Notes under the pieces: generated by a model | Told to the model about the DNA's origin: nothing | Databases searched by the model: none | What the model saw: the letters and a program-made list of their open reading frames with translations, nothing else | Program-made: the position numbers and the translations under genes | Shown: one piece after another, positions 1 through 8,844 of the stretch | Layout of the letters: the number at the start of each line of letters is the position of its first letter | How positions within the stretch are numbered: the first letter of the stretch is position 1 | Assembly: GCA_035540495.1 (NCBI GenBank) | Contig: DATLGL010000029.1 | Location: forward strand, 1 to 64,000 | Source: DASVEG01 sp035540495 | Lineage (GTDB): Bacteria; Actinomycetota; Acidimicrobiia; Acidimicrobiales; CADCTF01 | DNA length: 64,000 bases | Reading direction: 5' to 3'

Positions 1-34
1 GACCGCGATGGGTCAGGCGAGCGTTACCGTGCAA

Positions 35-95
35 CTGAGCCTCCTGGGGGAACGTGCGTCTTGTGGAAGAGCCACACGTTCGCCCGGAGGCTCAG
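35..95. repeat. Long interrupted hairpin in a gene-free left edge
   Basis: Bases 1-179 hold no convincing gene but contain a strong dyad. CTGAGCCTCC (35-44) pairs with GGAGGCTCAG (86-95), AACGTG (51-56) with CACGTT (75-80), and TCTT (59-62) with AAGA (67-70) around a GTGG loop. The short G-rich and C-rich segments between the outer blocks pair partly. A TACCGT hexamer at 25-30 could be a -10 element, so an RNA starting near 37 would begin with this hairpin. It may be a terminator of a gene to the left (no T run follows), an operator, or a small structured RNA. Confidence 0.55.
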
Positions 96-179
96 CTCAT
101 CGGTGGACCCGGAGTGTCAGCAACGTCCGTGGTCACTACAACTAGCCGGACTCCCCGTGGTGTTCCTCCTGCGTCGTGA

Positions 180-1019
180 TCATTGCAACGATGCGAAGAA
201 CGTCGTGATGCGGTCGACGACCTCGTCGGCGTGAGACATCGCTCCGGCGTGTCCGGCACCAGGAACCACGACATAGCTCGCATCCGGAATGGCGTCGGCG
301 ACGGCGCGACCGTGCGAAGGCGGGCAGAGGATGTCGTGCTCGAAGCTCAACACCAAGCACGGAACGGTGACATCGCGAAGAGAGCCGAGGCGACCGGCGC
401 TGTTCTCGACGTAGTCGAGGCACGCGTGGAGTGACCGGAGCGTCCGCTCCGTGGCCTCTGGCGTGATGGCGGCGAGGCCGTCGGTGGTGGCCGCGACCAC
501 GAACTCGACCAAGTCGTCGTCGGCGAGCTCAGCCGGCGTCAGCAACGTCAGCAGCAGCAGGGCCTGCTTCGCGGCTGGAGCCTGCACAGCCCGCTCCACT
601 TCCTGCAGCGCGCTCCAGTGCAGGCGCACGAAGCGGCTGGGGGAGGCGGTCGTCGCGAGGAGGACGGCGCCCCGCACCACATCCGGGTGCGCGTGCGCGA
701 GTGCCTGCGTGATCCACGCGCCCTGGGAGTACCCCACGACGAGCGCCGGGTCGAGCCCGAGGCCGCGGATCGCGGCGGCGAAATCGTCGGCCATGCCTTC
801 GACGGTGTCAGTGGTGCCGCGGTGGTGCAGGGCGACAGCGCGGTAGCCAGCGCTGTTCAGGAGCGGTTCCCACGCGGCGGGCCATGTGGCCCCGTCGTCC
901 ATGACGTTCGCGATCGTCACGATCGGTGTCCCGCCCGACCCTCGATCGTCGACGACGATCCGCTGGCCGATGACGGTGATCTCGGTGGTGTCGAGTTCGT
1001 TCCTCACAGAGCGTGTCAC
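180..1019 (-). CDS. Alpha/beta hydrolase
   Basis: A 279-residue single-domain alpha/beta hydrolase, probably a cytosolic esterase or related hydrolase of unknown substrate. The catalytic triad can be read: nucleophile Ser98 in GYSQG, acid Asp229 in FEHDILCPP, and His257 in GAGHAGAM. A lid-like helical insert covers about 125-200. There is no signal peptide. The start is GTG at 1019; a second GTG at 1007 is possible and no clear Shine-Dalgarno site decides between them. It ends far from any codirectional partner and lies downstream of the SARP gene on the same strand with a 45-base gap, so the two may be cotranscribed. The family assignment is firm, the substrate unknown. Confidence 0.85.
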   Translation of the reverse strand: MTRSVRNELDTTEITVIGQRIVVDDRGSGGTPIVTIANVMDDGATWPAAWEPLLNSAGYRAVALHHRGTTDTVEGMADDFAAAIRGLGLDPALVVGYSQGAWITQALAHAHPDVVRGAVLLATTASPSRFVRLHWSALQEVERAVQAPAAKQALLLLTLLTPAELADDDLVEFVVAATTDGLAAITPEATERTLRSLHACLDYVENSAGRLGSLRDVTVPCLVLSFEHDILCPPSHGRAVADAIPDASYVVVPGAGHAGAMSHADEVVDRITTFFASLQ

Positions 1020-1064
1020 GGGCCCAGTGAGCCGTGCCGCGGTAATCGCACGGTAACGATTCGG

Positions 1065-3059
1065 TCATGGACGGTCGACCCACCAGCGCGCTCCGACACG
1101 TCGGTGTGCCGCGGCTGCAGCCGCGGCATGAGCCGCCGCCTCCCGCGGTTCGCCCACCACTTCGTGGAGCCTCGCGAGGTGGTGGTGGAAGCTCCCGAGA
1201 TAGCAGCTGACGTAGATCGCGTGCCGGTCAGCGACGGGAGCGATGCACTCGATGAGGCGACGCGCGGCAACGGCGTCTCCAAGAACCACGACCGCCTCGG
1301 TCAGGTGCCACATCGTTGCCGACCACAACCCGTTTCCAGGCACTCGGAGAGCAGGCTTCGCGAAGAACGGAGCCATCGCAGCTCGTGCCTCGTCGGTGCG
1401 CCCGCCGACCGCGAGCGCCATCGCTACGGCGCTGTGCCACGTCGAGATGCGAGGCATCGAAGCTGACGCCTCCTGGAGGAGCGGCACGAGCTCGACGAGA
1501 CGACCCTGCATCCATCGCACGCTGAACAGGTACGAGATGTAGGCGGCCGTGGCCCACTCCGCTCCGGGCAGCACCGCCGTCGCCGCCAGACCCCACTCGG
1601 CGACCTCGTTCTCGGCCGCGTCGAGGTCGCCGACGAGCAATGGGCCCCCACCGCTCCAGAGCTTTGCGCTCGTAGCGACGCTCGCGTCCCTCGTGCCCGC
1701 GGCCACGGCTCGGAGCCGCGCCCCGACGTCGTCGTGTGCAGGATCACCGGCCTCGAGGAGCGCCCAGCGGCGCAAGACCAACGCCCGTACGAGCGCGGCG
1801 TCGCCGCCGAGTGCGACGGCGAGTCGCTCGAGATCCTCCGCTACGACCAACCGCCCCGCCCCGTTGGACGGGTGCGCGCTGACGGCGCCGTAGCTCGACA
1901 GCACGTCCGCGAGCACAGCCGGATCACCAAGCCGACCGGCTGCAGTCAGAGCTTCGCTGTACCACGAGTGCAGCTCGTCGTCGGTGGCCAGGTACGCCGC
2001 TTGGTTGAGGAGCGCGGCGAGGGCGCGTGCCCGATCTCGATCATCGAGCTTCAGGTGCAAGGCCCGTCGCAGCTCGCTGGTGATGCGTTCGCCGGTCTCG
2101 GTCCCGAGGTCGGCGATGGCGGCAGCCGCGACGAGAGCGTCCAGCGCGAGGTGAGCGTCGCCCTTGGACGTCGCCGCATCTGCGGCGGCGAGGAGCGTCG
2201 CCTGTGCGGCCAGCGGTTCGCCCGCGGCCAGCTCGGAGCGGCCGAGCTGCAGAAGGACTTCCGGGCGCCGTGGCGCGAGACGGAGCCACCGCACCGCTTC
2301 AGCGAAGTTCCCCGCCTCGGCCGCAGCCTCGCCTGCACGATGGGCGGCCCCGTGGAGGGCAGTCACGGCCGGCCCGCCGGCGGCATCGACCGTCACGCCG
2401 AGTGCTGGGTCGTTCCGCGCGATCGCCAGTTCGAGCGCGACGATCTCGGTCCCCGGCGCGGTGCCAACCTCCTCGGCGAGCACCTCGCGTAGGCGGTGTG
2501 CCGCCCGAAGGGCCTCTGCCGAGCGACCGCTGCGGTGCAGCGCGCGCATCAGCAACGCCCACCGCCGCTCGCGCAGGAACGCGTCGTCTACGAGACGCTG
2601 CGCGTCCGCCACGAGCGTCGCATCGGCCGCCCCGCTGCCGAGGCGACGCTCGACCACGTCTTCTTCGGCCACCAGCCGCAGCTCGTCCAACCGCGCTGTC
2701 TCGGCGAATGCACGCGGGTGATCCGTCAGGTCCGACCATGGCTCGCCGCGCCACAGGGCGAGGGCCTCATCGGGACGACCAGCTCGGAGCAGGCGCTCGA
2801 ACTCCTGGGCGTCTGTAGCCAGCGTCAGGATGTAGCCGCCGGGAGCGGTTTCGATGGCAGCAGCACCGAGCTGTCGACGCAGTGCTACCACTAGGTTCTG
2901 CAGTGACTTCGTCGCGGTCGGAGGTGGCCATCCGTTCCACAACACGTCGGCCGCCTCGCCGGTGCTGACCATCTTCCCCGCGTGAAGCCCGAGCAGTGCG
3001 AGCAGCTTCCTCGCGAGCGGCGACGCCGCGACGTCGATCGGTCCGAGGACACGCAGCAC
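1065..3059 (-). CDS. SARP/BTAD-type transcriptional regulator with TPR-like tail
   Basis: A 664-residue regulator. Residues 1-90 form an OmpR-like winged helix (opening LRVLGPIDV, then a helix containing AADVLW). Residues about 95-235 are a bacterial transcriptional activation domain with the usual EVGTAPG segment near its end. The remaining 400 residues are Ala/Leu-rich helical repeats of TPR type, with no P-loop, so this is the ATPase-free form of the AfsR/SARP family. Such proteins activate nearby secondary-metabolism or stress genes. It starts with GTG and is divergent from the DUF4062-NTPase gene, sharing about 100 bases of control region, so it may control that gene or the hydrolase downstream. 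The target is inference. Confidence 0.85.
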   Translation of the reverse strand: MLRVLGPIDVAASPLARKLLALLGLHAGKMVSTGEAADVLWNGWPPPTATKSLQNLVVALRRQLGAAAIETAPGGYILTLATDAQEFERLLRAGRPDEALALWRGEPWSDLTDHPRAFAETARLDELRLVAEEDVVERRLGSGAADATLVADAQRLVDDAFLRERRWALLMRALHRSGRSAEALRAAHRLREVLAEEVGTAPGTEIVALELAIARNDPALGVTVDAAGGPAVTALHGAAHRAGEAAAEAGNFAEAVRWLRLAPRRPEVLLQLGRSELAAGEPLAAQATLLAAADAATSKGDAHLALDALVAAAAIADLGTETGERITSELRRALHLKLDDRDRARALAALLNQAAYLATDDELHSWYSEALTAAGRLGDPAVLADVLSSYGAVSAHPSNGAGRLVVAEDLERLAVALGGDAALVRALVLRRWALLEAGDPAHDDVGARLRAVAAGTRDASVATSAKLWSGGGPLLVGDLDAAENEVAEWGLAATAVLPGAEWATAAYISYLFSVRWMQGRLVELVPLLQEASASMPRISTWHSAVAMALAVGGRTDEARAAMAPFFAKPALRVPGNGLWSATMWHLTEAVVVLGDAVAARRLIECIAPVADRHAIYVSCYLGSFHHHLARLHEVVGEPREAAAHAAAAAAAHRRVGARWWVDRP

Positions 3060-3130
3060 GCTCGAGATCTTCGCCGATTCGGCACGGCCAGGCGTCGGCC
3101 ACGCGTGGCGAAGCCCCTATCCGCGGCTGC

Positions 3131-3156
3131 AGGAGGCGCCCGACGTCTCGTACGAT
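3131..3156 (+). promoter_or_regulatory. Candidate start signals of the DUF4062 gene
   Basis: AGGAGG lies at 3131-3136 and TACGAT, a good actinobacterial -10 match, at 3151-3156. The AGGAGG is too far (about 24 bases) from the first plausible ATC codon at 3161 to be an ordinary ribosome site. The TACGAT would place transcription start at or next to that codon. Which signal is used cannot be decided from sequence. Confidence 0.3.
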
Positions 3157-3160
3157 CTCC

Positions 3161-6145
3161 ATCATCGGAATCGAAGCGGGGATCCGAACGCCAGACCAGC
3201 GTCTTCGAGTTTTCGTCTCCTCGACGCTCGGCGAGCTGGCGGACGAACGGAGAGCGGCGCGCGCCGCCGTCGACCAGTTGCGACTCGCTCCTGTCATGTT
3301 CGAGCTGGGTGCGCGCCCTCATCCCCCACGCGCGCTGTACCGGTCGTACCTCGCCCAGTCGGACGTCTTCGTGGGCATCTACTGGCAGCGTTACGGCTGG
3401 GTCGCTCCAGACATGGAGATCTCCGGCCTCGAGGACGAGTTCGTTTTGTCGGCGGGGATGCCGCGGTTGATCTACCTCAAACGGCCGGCGCCGGACATGG
3501 AGCCTCGGCTGAAGGAGATGCTCTCCCGTCTCGAGGGGGAGGACAGCGCGTCGTACAAGCCGTTCACCGACGGCGCTGAGCTCCACGACCTCCTGCTCGA
3601 CGACCTCGCGGTACTGCTCACGGAGCGCTTCGACATCGGGCGAGCCGGCGACGGTCAGGCGGCATCCGCGTCGCGCAGTCGTCCGTTGACGAACCTGCCA
3701 GCAGCGACCTCTAGCTTCCTCGGGCGGGACGACGCGCTCGTCGACCTCCGAACCGCCATCACGACAGAAGGCGTCCGACTGCTCACCCTGACCGGCCCCG
3801 GAGGCACGGGCAAGACGAGGTTGGCGCTGGAGGCGGCCGCGGAGCAGCTGCGAACCTTCCAGCACGGTGTGTTCTTCGTCGATCTGTCCGCTGAGCGGGA
3901 CCCGGACGCGGCGTTCGCAGCAGTAGCCCGCACGCTCGAAGTCGCTCCTGGCGCCGACGGATCCCCGCTCGACGCGCTGATCTCCGACCTGCGGGAGCGA
4001 TCGATCCTGCTGGTCCTCGACAACCTCGAGCAGGTGACGTCGGTGGGCCCCGGCGTCGTCCGTCTCCTCGAGCAGTGCCCGAACCTCAAGATCATCGCCA
4101 CAAGCCGCGAACCGCTGCGGGTGCGGCCCGAGCGGGTGTTCCAGGTCCCCCCGCTGTTGCTTCCTGCCGCCGAGCAGTTGTTCACGGAGAGGGCATCCGC
4201 GGTCAGCCCGGGGTTCGACGCCAGCGACGTCCACGACGCCGATGTCGCGGCGATCTGCCGGCGGCTGGACGGGCTGCCGCTGGCAGTCGAACTGGCTGCT
4301 GGTCGCGTGAAGCTGTTCTCGGTGTCCGAGCTGCGGGCCGAGCTGGAGAAGCGCCTCGACGTGCTCAAGGTCGGCGCGCGCGACCTGCCTGCGCGGCAGC
4401 GGACGCTGCGCAACGCCATCGAATGGAGCGATGACCTCCTGACGAGGGACGAGAAGACGCTGTTCCGGCTCCTGTCCGTGTTCTCTTCCGCTCGCCTGTC
4501 GGACATCGAGGCCACGTGCGAGCGCGTGTCGAGCCTCAGCGCGCTCGATGTCGTCGACGCGATCGGATCTCTCGTCGACAAGAGCCTCGTGCGCGTGGGT
4601 CCCGGTAGCGACGGCCGGCCGCGGTTCTCGATGCTCGAGACGATTCGCGAGTACGCCGTCGAGCAGCGCGCGGCGATCGGAGATCTGGTCGCTGCGATGA
4701 GGGAAGCGCACGCGGAGCACTACACGGAGGTGGCGATCCGGCTCGACCGCGACCTCACCTACACCGACCGGGCCGCTGTCCTGGCTGCCCTTCGCGACGA
4801 CCTCGGCAACCTGCGCGCCGCCTGGGACGTGTGGGTCGACAGGCGGGAGGTCCGACGTCTGGACGATCTCCTCGGTCCGCTGTGGGGTTACTACGAAGCC
4901 ACCGGCGATTACCGCTCGGCGATTGACCTGGGAGAAGACCTGCTCCGGGTGCTCTCGCAGCTGCCGGACAGCCCGGAGCGTCGGTACGACGAGTTCGCGC
5001 TGCGGATGAACGTCGCTCGCACGAAGCTCGCGGTTCAAGGGTTCACCCCACAGGCTGAAGCCGAGATATGTGCCGCGCTCGCGCGGGCCGAGGCAGCCGG
5101 CGACGCGGGGCAGCGCTTTCCGACCCTTCGCACGTTGGCGTCACTCCAGATGATGCGGTCCGAGCTCGACCAAACTGCGGCGGCAGCGGCTGACCTGTTG
5201 GAGATCGCGGAGAAGGAAGGCGATCGCGCGATGCTCTCCGAAGCGCACCTTCTGGCGGCGATCAGTCGAAGCTGGGTCGACCACCTGTCCCTCGCCCTCG
5301 ATCATGCGGACGAAGCAGTCGCGCACTTCCGCGGGTCCACCTCCGGATTCGTGGAGTTTCGTGTTGGCCCGAATCCTGGTGTCGTGGCCATCGTCGTCTC
5401 CGCTCTGCTCCGGTGGATGGCCGGGTACGCGGACGAGGCCGTCGAGCGGATGCAGGAGGCGCTCTCCCTCGCCGACGACCTCGACCATCCCTCCTCGAGT
5501 GCATACGCCCTGCATCACGCCACGCTGCTCGACCTCTGGAGGTTGGATCCGGCCGCAGTGGTGGCTCGTGCGGACCACCTGCGCCGCGTGGCCGAGACGT
5601 ACGACTTCCCGGTCTGGCACGCCCTTGCCCTGGTGTTCCACGGCACCGCCACGGTGGCGATGGGTGAGCCACAGTCGGGACTGGCCGAAGTGGAGGAGGG
5701 CTTCTCCCGCTACGAGGGGCTCTCGACACCGCCCGTCTTCTGGCCGGCGCTACTGATGATCAGGGCGACGGCGCGTTTGATGGCGGGCGAGCCCGAGGCC
5801 GGGCTGGCGATCGTCGAACAGGCCGATCAAGCGCTCACGGCCAACGACCCGCTGGCCGCCGACATCGCCGTCGTGCGCGGCGACCTTCTCGTCGCGTGCG
5901 CCGAGCCTGACCCTGCTGCCGCGGCGGTGCTGTACGAGGAGGCGGCCGAACTGGCCGGTGCGCGTGGCGCGCGGATGATCGAGCTGCAGGCGTTGACGCG
6001 CCTAGCCGCACTGCAGGCCGGATCTCCCGCCGGTGATGGCGCGCTACGCCGGCTGCGAGAGTGCTACGACGGCTTCACCGAGGGCTTCACGACGGCCCAG
6101 CTGGCAACTGCCCGAGCGCTGCTCCAGAGTCAGCACGTGAGCTGA
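3161..6145 (+). CDS. DUF4062 - STAND-type ATPase - TPR protein
   Basis: About 994 residues counted from 3161. A DUF4062 domain starts at once (LRVFVSSTLGELADER) and runs to about residue 115. An NB-ARC-like ATPase follows, with P-loop GPGGTGKTR near 212 and Walker B LLVLDNLEQV near 285, then a winged-helix region and a long TPR-like tail. It has no C-terminal LuxR helix-turn-helix, unlike many relatives. These proteins are signal-transducing STAND NTPases with uncharacterised triggers. The start is a problem: in this frame no ATG, GTG or TTG lies between 2996 and the conserved domain, and the 55 residues from ATG 2996 are Arg/Ser-rich noise overlapping the divergent gene. ATC at 3161 or 3164 is my guess. 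Confidence 0.75.
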   Translation: MIGIEAGIRTPDQRLRVFVSSTLGELADERRAARAAVDQLRLAPVMFELGARPHPPRALYRSYLAQSDVFVGIYWQRYGWVAPDMEISGLEDEFVLSAGMPRLIYLKRPAPDMEPRLKEMLSRLEGEDSASYKPFTDGAELHDLLLDDLAVLLTERFDIGRAGDGQAASASRSRPLTNLPAATSSFLGRDDALVDLRTAITTEGVRLLTLTGPGGTGKTRLALEAAAEQLRTFQHGVFFVDLSAERDPDAAFAAVARTLEVAPGADGSPLDALISDLRERSILLVLDNLEQVTSVGPGVVRLLEQCPNLKIIATSREPLRVRPERVFQVPPLLLPAAEQLFTERASAVSPGFDASDVHDADVAAICRRLDGLPLAVELAAGRVKLFSVSELRAELEKRLDVLKVGARDLPARQRTLRNAIEWSDDLLTRDEKTLFRLLSVFSSARLSDIEATCERVSSLSALDVVDAIGSLVDKSLVRVGPGSDGRPRFSMLETIREYAVEQRAAIGDLVAAMREAHAEHYTEVAIRLDRDLTYTDRAAVLAALRDDLGNLRAAWDVWVDRREVRRLDDLLGPLWGYYEATGDYRSAIDLGEDLLRVLSQLPDSPERRYDEFALRMNVARTKLAVQGFTPQAEAEICAALARAEAAGDAGQRFPTLRTLASLQMMRSELDQTAAAAADLLEIAEKEGDRAMLSEAHLLAAISRSWVDHLSLALDHADEAVAHFRGSTSGFVEFRVGPNPGVVAIVVSALLRWMAGYADEAVERMQEALSLADDLDHPSSSAYALHHATLLDLWRLDPAAVVARADHLRRVAETYDFPVWHALALVFHGTATVAMGEPQSGLAEVEEGFSRYEGLSTPPVFWPALLMIRATARLMAGEPEAGLAIVEQADQALTANDPLAADIAVVRGDLLVACAEPDPAAAAVLYEEAAELAGARGARMIELQALTRLAALQAGSPAGDGALRRLRECYDGFTEGFTTAQLATARALLQSQHVS

Positions 6146-6147
6146 TG

Positions 6148-7197
6148 TCAACCCGCTGCTCGCGTGGCAGCGTCGGCGCCGGTGATCGGCTCGTGCTCTA
6201 GACGAAGCGGTGGTGCCTTCGCTCGAATCGCCGGAGCGAACCTGTCGCGGTACTCACCAGGGGTGACACCCAGAACCCGCTTCACGCTGCGGTGGAACGT
6301 CTCCACCGTCCCGAAGCCACACTCCCTGGCGATCGTCTTCAACGCGAGGTCAGTGCTCTCCAACATGCGGCGCGCAGCATCGACTCGTACCGACTCGACG
6401 TAGTCGCCTGGGGATGAGCCTGCCTCGCGCTTGAACACGCGCGAGAAGTGCCGGGGGCTCATCGCCACCCGTTCCGCCAGGCGCTCGACGCTGAGGTCCT
6501 CCGTCAGGTTGTCGAGGATCCAGTGCTGCAGCTCTCGTATCGGTTGACGGCCAGCCGCTTGCATCACCAGCTGGGCGCTGAACTGCGACTGCCCACCCGC
6601 GCGCTGCATGAACACGACCATCAGTCGAGCTATCGAGAGCGCGAGCTCGTGTCCGTAGTCATCCTCGACGAGAGCGAGCGCGAGATCGATCCCTGCGGTC
6701 ACGCCCGCCGACGTCCAGCACGCCCCGTCGCGAACGAATATCGCATCGGTGTCCACGTCGATGGCGGGGAACATCTCTGCGAGCTGTGAAGCGAACTGCC
6801 AGTGCGTCGTGGCGCGTCGCCCGTCGAGCAGGCCTGCGGCGGCGAGAACGAAGGCGCCCGTACACACCGAGGTGACACGGCGGCAACCGGCCGCGACCCT
6901 CTGCAGCTCTTCGAGCATCTCGCCGTCCCGCGCCGCGTCGAGCATCCCCCATCCGCCGACCACCACCAGCGTGTCGACCTCGTCGGCCGCGACTTCGGAC
7001 AACGAGCGGCTCGCGTTGACGCTGATCCCCGGGTCCCATGACGCCGCTCGGACCGGTCCCGCCGCCTTCGCGACGACCTCCACCTCGTATTGACCGCTGC
7101 TGTTCAGGACATCAGCAGGCCCTGCAAGGTCCGTGAGGGTGAAGTCGGGATACACCACCATCGCCACCAGTGGGCGCCGCACGTTGGCCACGGACAT
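6148..7197 (-). CDS. GlxA-family AraC regulator (DJ-1/PfpI domain plus HTH)
   Basis: A 349-residue transcription factor. Residues 8-180 are a DJ-1/PfpI (type 1 glutamine amidotransferase-like) domain with Cys112 in the SVCTGAF elbow. Residues about 235-335 form a double helix-turn-helix of AraC type (signature AxECGFGTVETFHRSVKRVLGVTPGEY-like, near the C-terminus). GlxA-type proteins sense small molecules and regulate neighbouring catabolic genes. The start chosen is ATG 7197 because MSVANVRRPLVAMVVYP begins the conserved domain; the longer open frame to 7383 is Arg/Ser-rich. The 3' end meets the DUF4062 gene tail to tail with two bases between. A second DJ-1 protein lies just upstream on the same strand and may be its target. 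Confidence 0.88.
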   Translation of the reverse strand: MSVANVRRPLVAMVVYPDFTLTDLAGPADVLNSSGQYEVEVVAKAAGPVRAASWDPGISVNASRSLSEVAADEVDTLVVVGGWGMLDAARDGEMLEELQRVAAGCRRVTSVCTGAFVLAAAGLLDGRRATTHWQFASQLAEMFPAIDVDTDAIFVRDGACWTSAGVTAGIDLALALVEDDYGHELALSIARLMVVFMQRAGGQSQFSAQLVMQAAGRQPIRELQHWILDNLTEDLSVERLAERVAMSPRHFSRVFKREAGSSPGDYVESVRVDAARRMLESTDLALKTIARECGFGTVETFHRSVKRVLGVTPGEYRDRFAPAIRAKAPPLRLEHEPITGADAATRAAG

Positions 7198-7246
7198 GCA
7201 TCGTGGGCGAGAACGCGTCTGGCTGCAATGCCCAATCGATGATGAT

Positions 7247-7882
7247 TCAGGACGTCGTGCCCGTGAGGATCTCCAGAGCGGTCCGAACGGTGGCATCCGA
7301 TGCCGTGTCGAGACCACCAGACGCGAACGGTGGTTGCGGGTCGTACTCGACGCACAACTGGAGCGCCTCGGCGGTCGCTTCATCCGTCAGGTGCGCAGCA
7401 AGCACGAGCGCCATGTCGATGCCGGCCGAGACGCCGGCCGCCGTGATCACGTTGCCGTCGATGCAGACGCGATCCGGTGCGACGGTGGCCCCGAAGGAGG
7501 GGAGGGCGCCGGTCAGTGCCCAGTGCGTCGTGGCTCGGCGGCCGCGCAACAGTCCGGCTGCGCCCAAGACGAAAGCTCCCGTGCACACAGAGCACGTGCG
7601 CCCGCCGCCGGAGGCGGTGCGCCGCAGCCAGTCGAGCGTCGCCCGGTCCCACTCGATGGAGAGCGTTTCCGGCCCACCGGGAACGATGACCACGTCAGGG
7701 ACGCCGACCTCCGAGACGGCCATGGTCGGCCCCACGAGGAGACCAAGATCCGTGCGGATCGTGCCGCCACGAGGCGATGCGAGCACCGCAGTCGCGCCCG
7801 GGAGTCGCGCCAGCACCTCATGTGGACCGACGAAATCCAGTGCTGTCATGCCGTCGTACAGCAGGAATGCGATCGTCGTCAT
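7247..7882 (-). CDS. DJ-1/PfpI family protein
   Basis: A 211-residue stand-alone DJ-1/PfpI domain, related to the N-terminal half of the neighbouring AraC regulator and to isonitrile hydratase-type proteins. It begins MTTIAFLLYDGMTALDF, carries Cys100 in CSVCTGAF and the downstream RATTHWA segment. No DNA-binding part is present, so it is likely an enzyme or a small-molecule binding protein. Its ATG at 7882 overlaps the stop of the exported-protein gene by four bases (ATGA), so the two are translationally coupled. The longer frame up to 8104 was rejected as it only reads the upstream gene out of frame. The exact reaction is unknown. Confidence 0.82.
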   Translation of the reverse strand: MTTIAFLLYDGMTALDFVGPHEVLARLPGATAVLASPRGGTIRTDLGLLVGPTMAVSEVGVPDVVIVPGGPETLSIEWDRATLDWLRRTASGGGRTCSVCTGAFVLGAAGLLRGRRATTHWALTGALPSFGATVAPDRVCIDGNVITAAGVSAGIDMALVLAAHLTDEATAEALQLCVEYDPQPPFASGGLDTASDATVRTALEILTGTTS

Positions 7883-8283
7883 CCCGCTACCTCGAAGTGG
7901 CCGTGACCGCTCAGCGCGGTCCGACCACGCAACGCGCACGTCGCGCCTGACGAGACCGCGAACTCGCCGGTACCGCCGCGAACGATCACGCGGTGGCCAC
8001 TGCCGACGATGACCACCTTGTCGCCATATCGACGGGTGCAATCGATGTCGTCGGCGCGCACGAGCAGCTGCCGACCTACGCAGGTCGAGTGAACGGCAAG
8101 CCACTCGAAGGCGTCGTCAGAGGTCTCCGTCGAGGCGTGGACGGTCAACGTCATGGCGCAGCCGCCGGAGATCTGCGTCCCTGCCCCGTAGACGTGGAAG
8201 TCGCGGCTCCCCTTGGCGGTCGCCGGCGCAACGGCTGCGAGAACCACTGCGGCCAGGAGCACCGCGGCAAGTCGTCTTGTCAT
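7879..8283 (-). CDS. Small exported protein with four cysteines
   Basis: 134 residues with a clear Sec signal peptide (positive MTRR, hydrophobic 5-19, Ala-rich cleavage region near 22). The mature part has four cysteines (42, 68, 82, 116), consistent with two disulfides, and many Gly and beta-prone stretches. I do not recognise a family. It starts at ATG 8283 and its stop overlaps the DJ-1 gene start. It is divergent from the cupredoxin gene across 124 bases, so both exported products may share control. No Shine-Dalgarno site is evident. The function is unknown. Confidence 0.7.
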   Translation of the reverse strand: MTRRLAAVLLAAVVLAAVAPATAKGSRDFHVYGAGTQISGGCAMTLTVHASTETSDDAFEWLAVHSTCVGRQLLVRADDIDCTRRYGDKVVIVGSGHRVIVRGGTGEFAVSSGATCALRGRTALSGHGHFEVAG

Positions 8284-8407
8284 GGAGGTGAGCGTGCAGT
8301 CGCTGTCACGGAAGCGCCAGGTCGCGGCGCTGACGATTGCGGACACGTCTCCGATCGTCACGATCGTGTCCTTGGCAACGCGTGCACCGCGACTCATCGT
8401 CTGCGCG

Positions 8408-8824
8408 ATGAGGAAGCAACTCATGGGGGTCGGCGTGGTCGCAGCGGTCGCCGCCGCAGCGGCGGCCGGGCACGTGACCGGCATGCGCATGGAAACCCAC
8501 GTACATCGAACCGTCGTCATCCCGATGCGGGAGCTCCGGTTCGAAGCCGAGGAGCTCACCGTCCGCGATGGCGAGACGGTCCGTCTGGTCTTCGACAACC
8601 GCGACGACGTGCCTCACGAAGCGGTGATCGCACGATCCGCGAAGCGAAGAGGGCCACACGACCACGCGAGCCACGGTGCCACTGCCGTCGCGATCGCTCC
8701 GGGTGCAGCGGCCGAGTTGATCTACACCTTCGGTTCCGAACCGGTGACGATCACCTGCCATCCGCACGCCGCAGCCGGGATGACGTTGGAACTAACGCCC
8801 GTGGCGGGCTCGCCACGCGCGTAG
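8408..8824 (+). CDS. Exported cupredoxin-like copper protein
   Basis: 138 residues with an N-terminal hydrophobic segment (6-22) that is a signal peptide or membrane anchor. The rest is a small cupredoxin fold. All type-1 copper ligands can be placed: His70 in DDVPHEAV, Cys117 and His120 in TCHPH, and Met125 in AAAGM. A His-rich loop (PHDHASH) sits at 83-89. Such proteins carry electrons or bind copper outside the membrane. The start is ATG 8408; a longer frame from 8213 overlaps the divergent gene and was dropped. The neighbours do not show a redox partner. Confidence 0.82.
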   Translation: MRKQLMGVGVVAAVAAAAAAGHVTGMRMETHVHRTVVIPMRELRFEAEELTVRDGETVRLVFDNRDDVPHEAVIARSAKRRGPHDHASHGATAVAIAPGAAAELIYTFGSEPVTITCHPHAAAGMTLELTPVAGSPRA

Positions 8825-8844
8825 GTCGTACGCCATCGCTCTTG

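Noticed and set aside
2891..5038. Long minus-strand open frame of 715 codons opposite the NTPase gene
   Set aside because: It is the antisense of a clearly coding region; the sequence is Arg/Glu/Gln-rich without domains.
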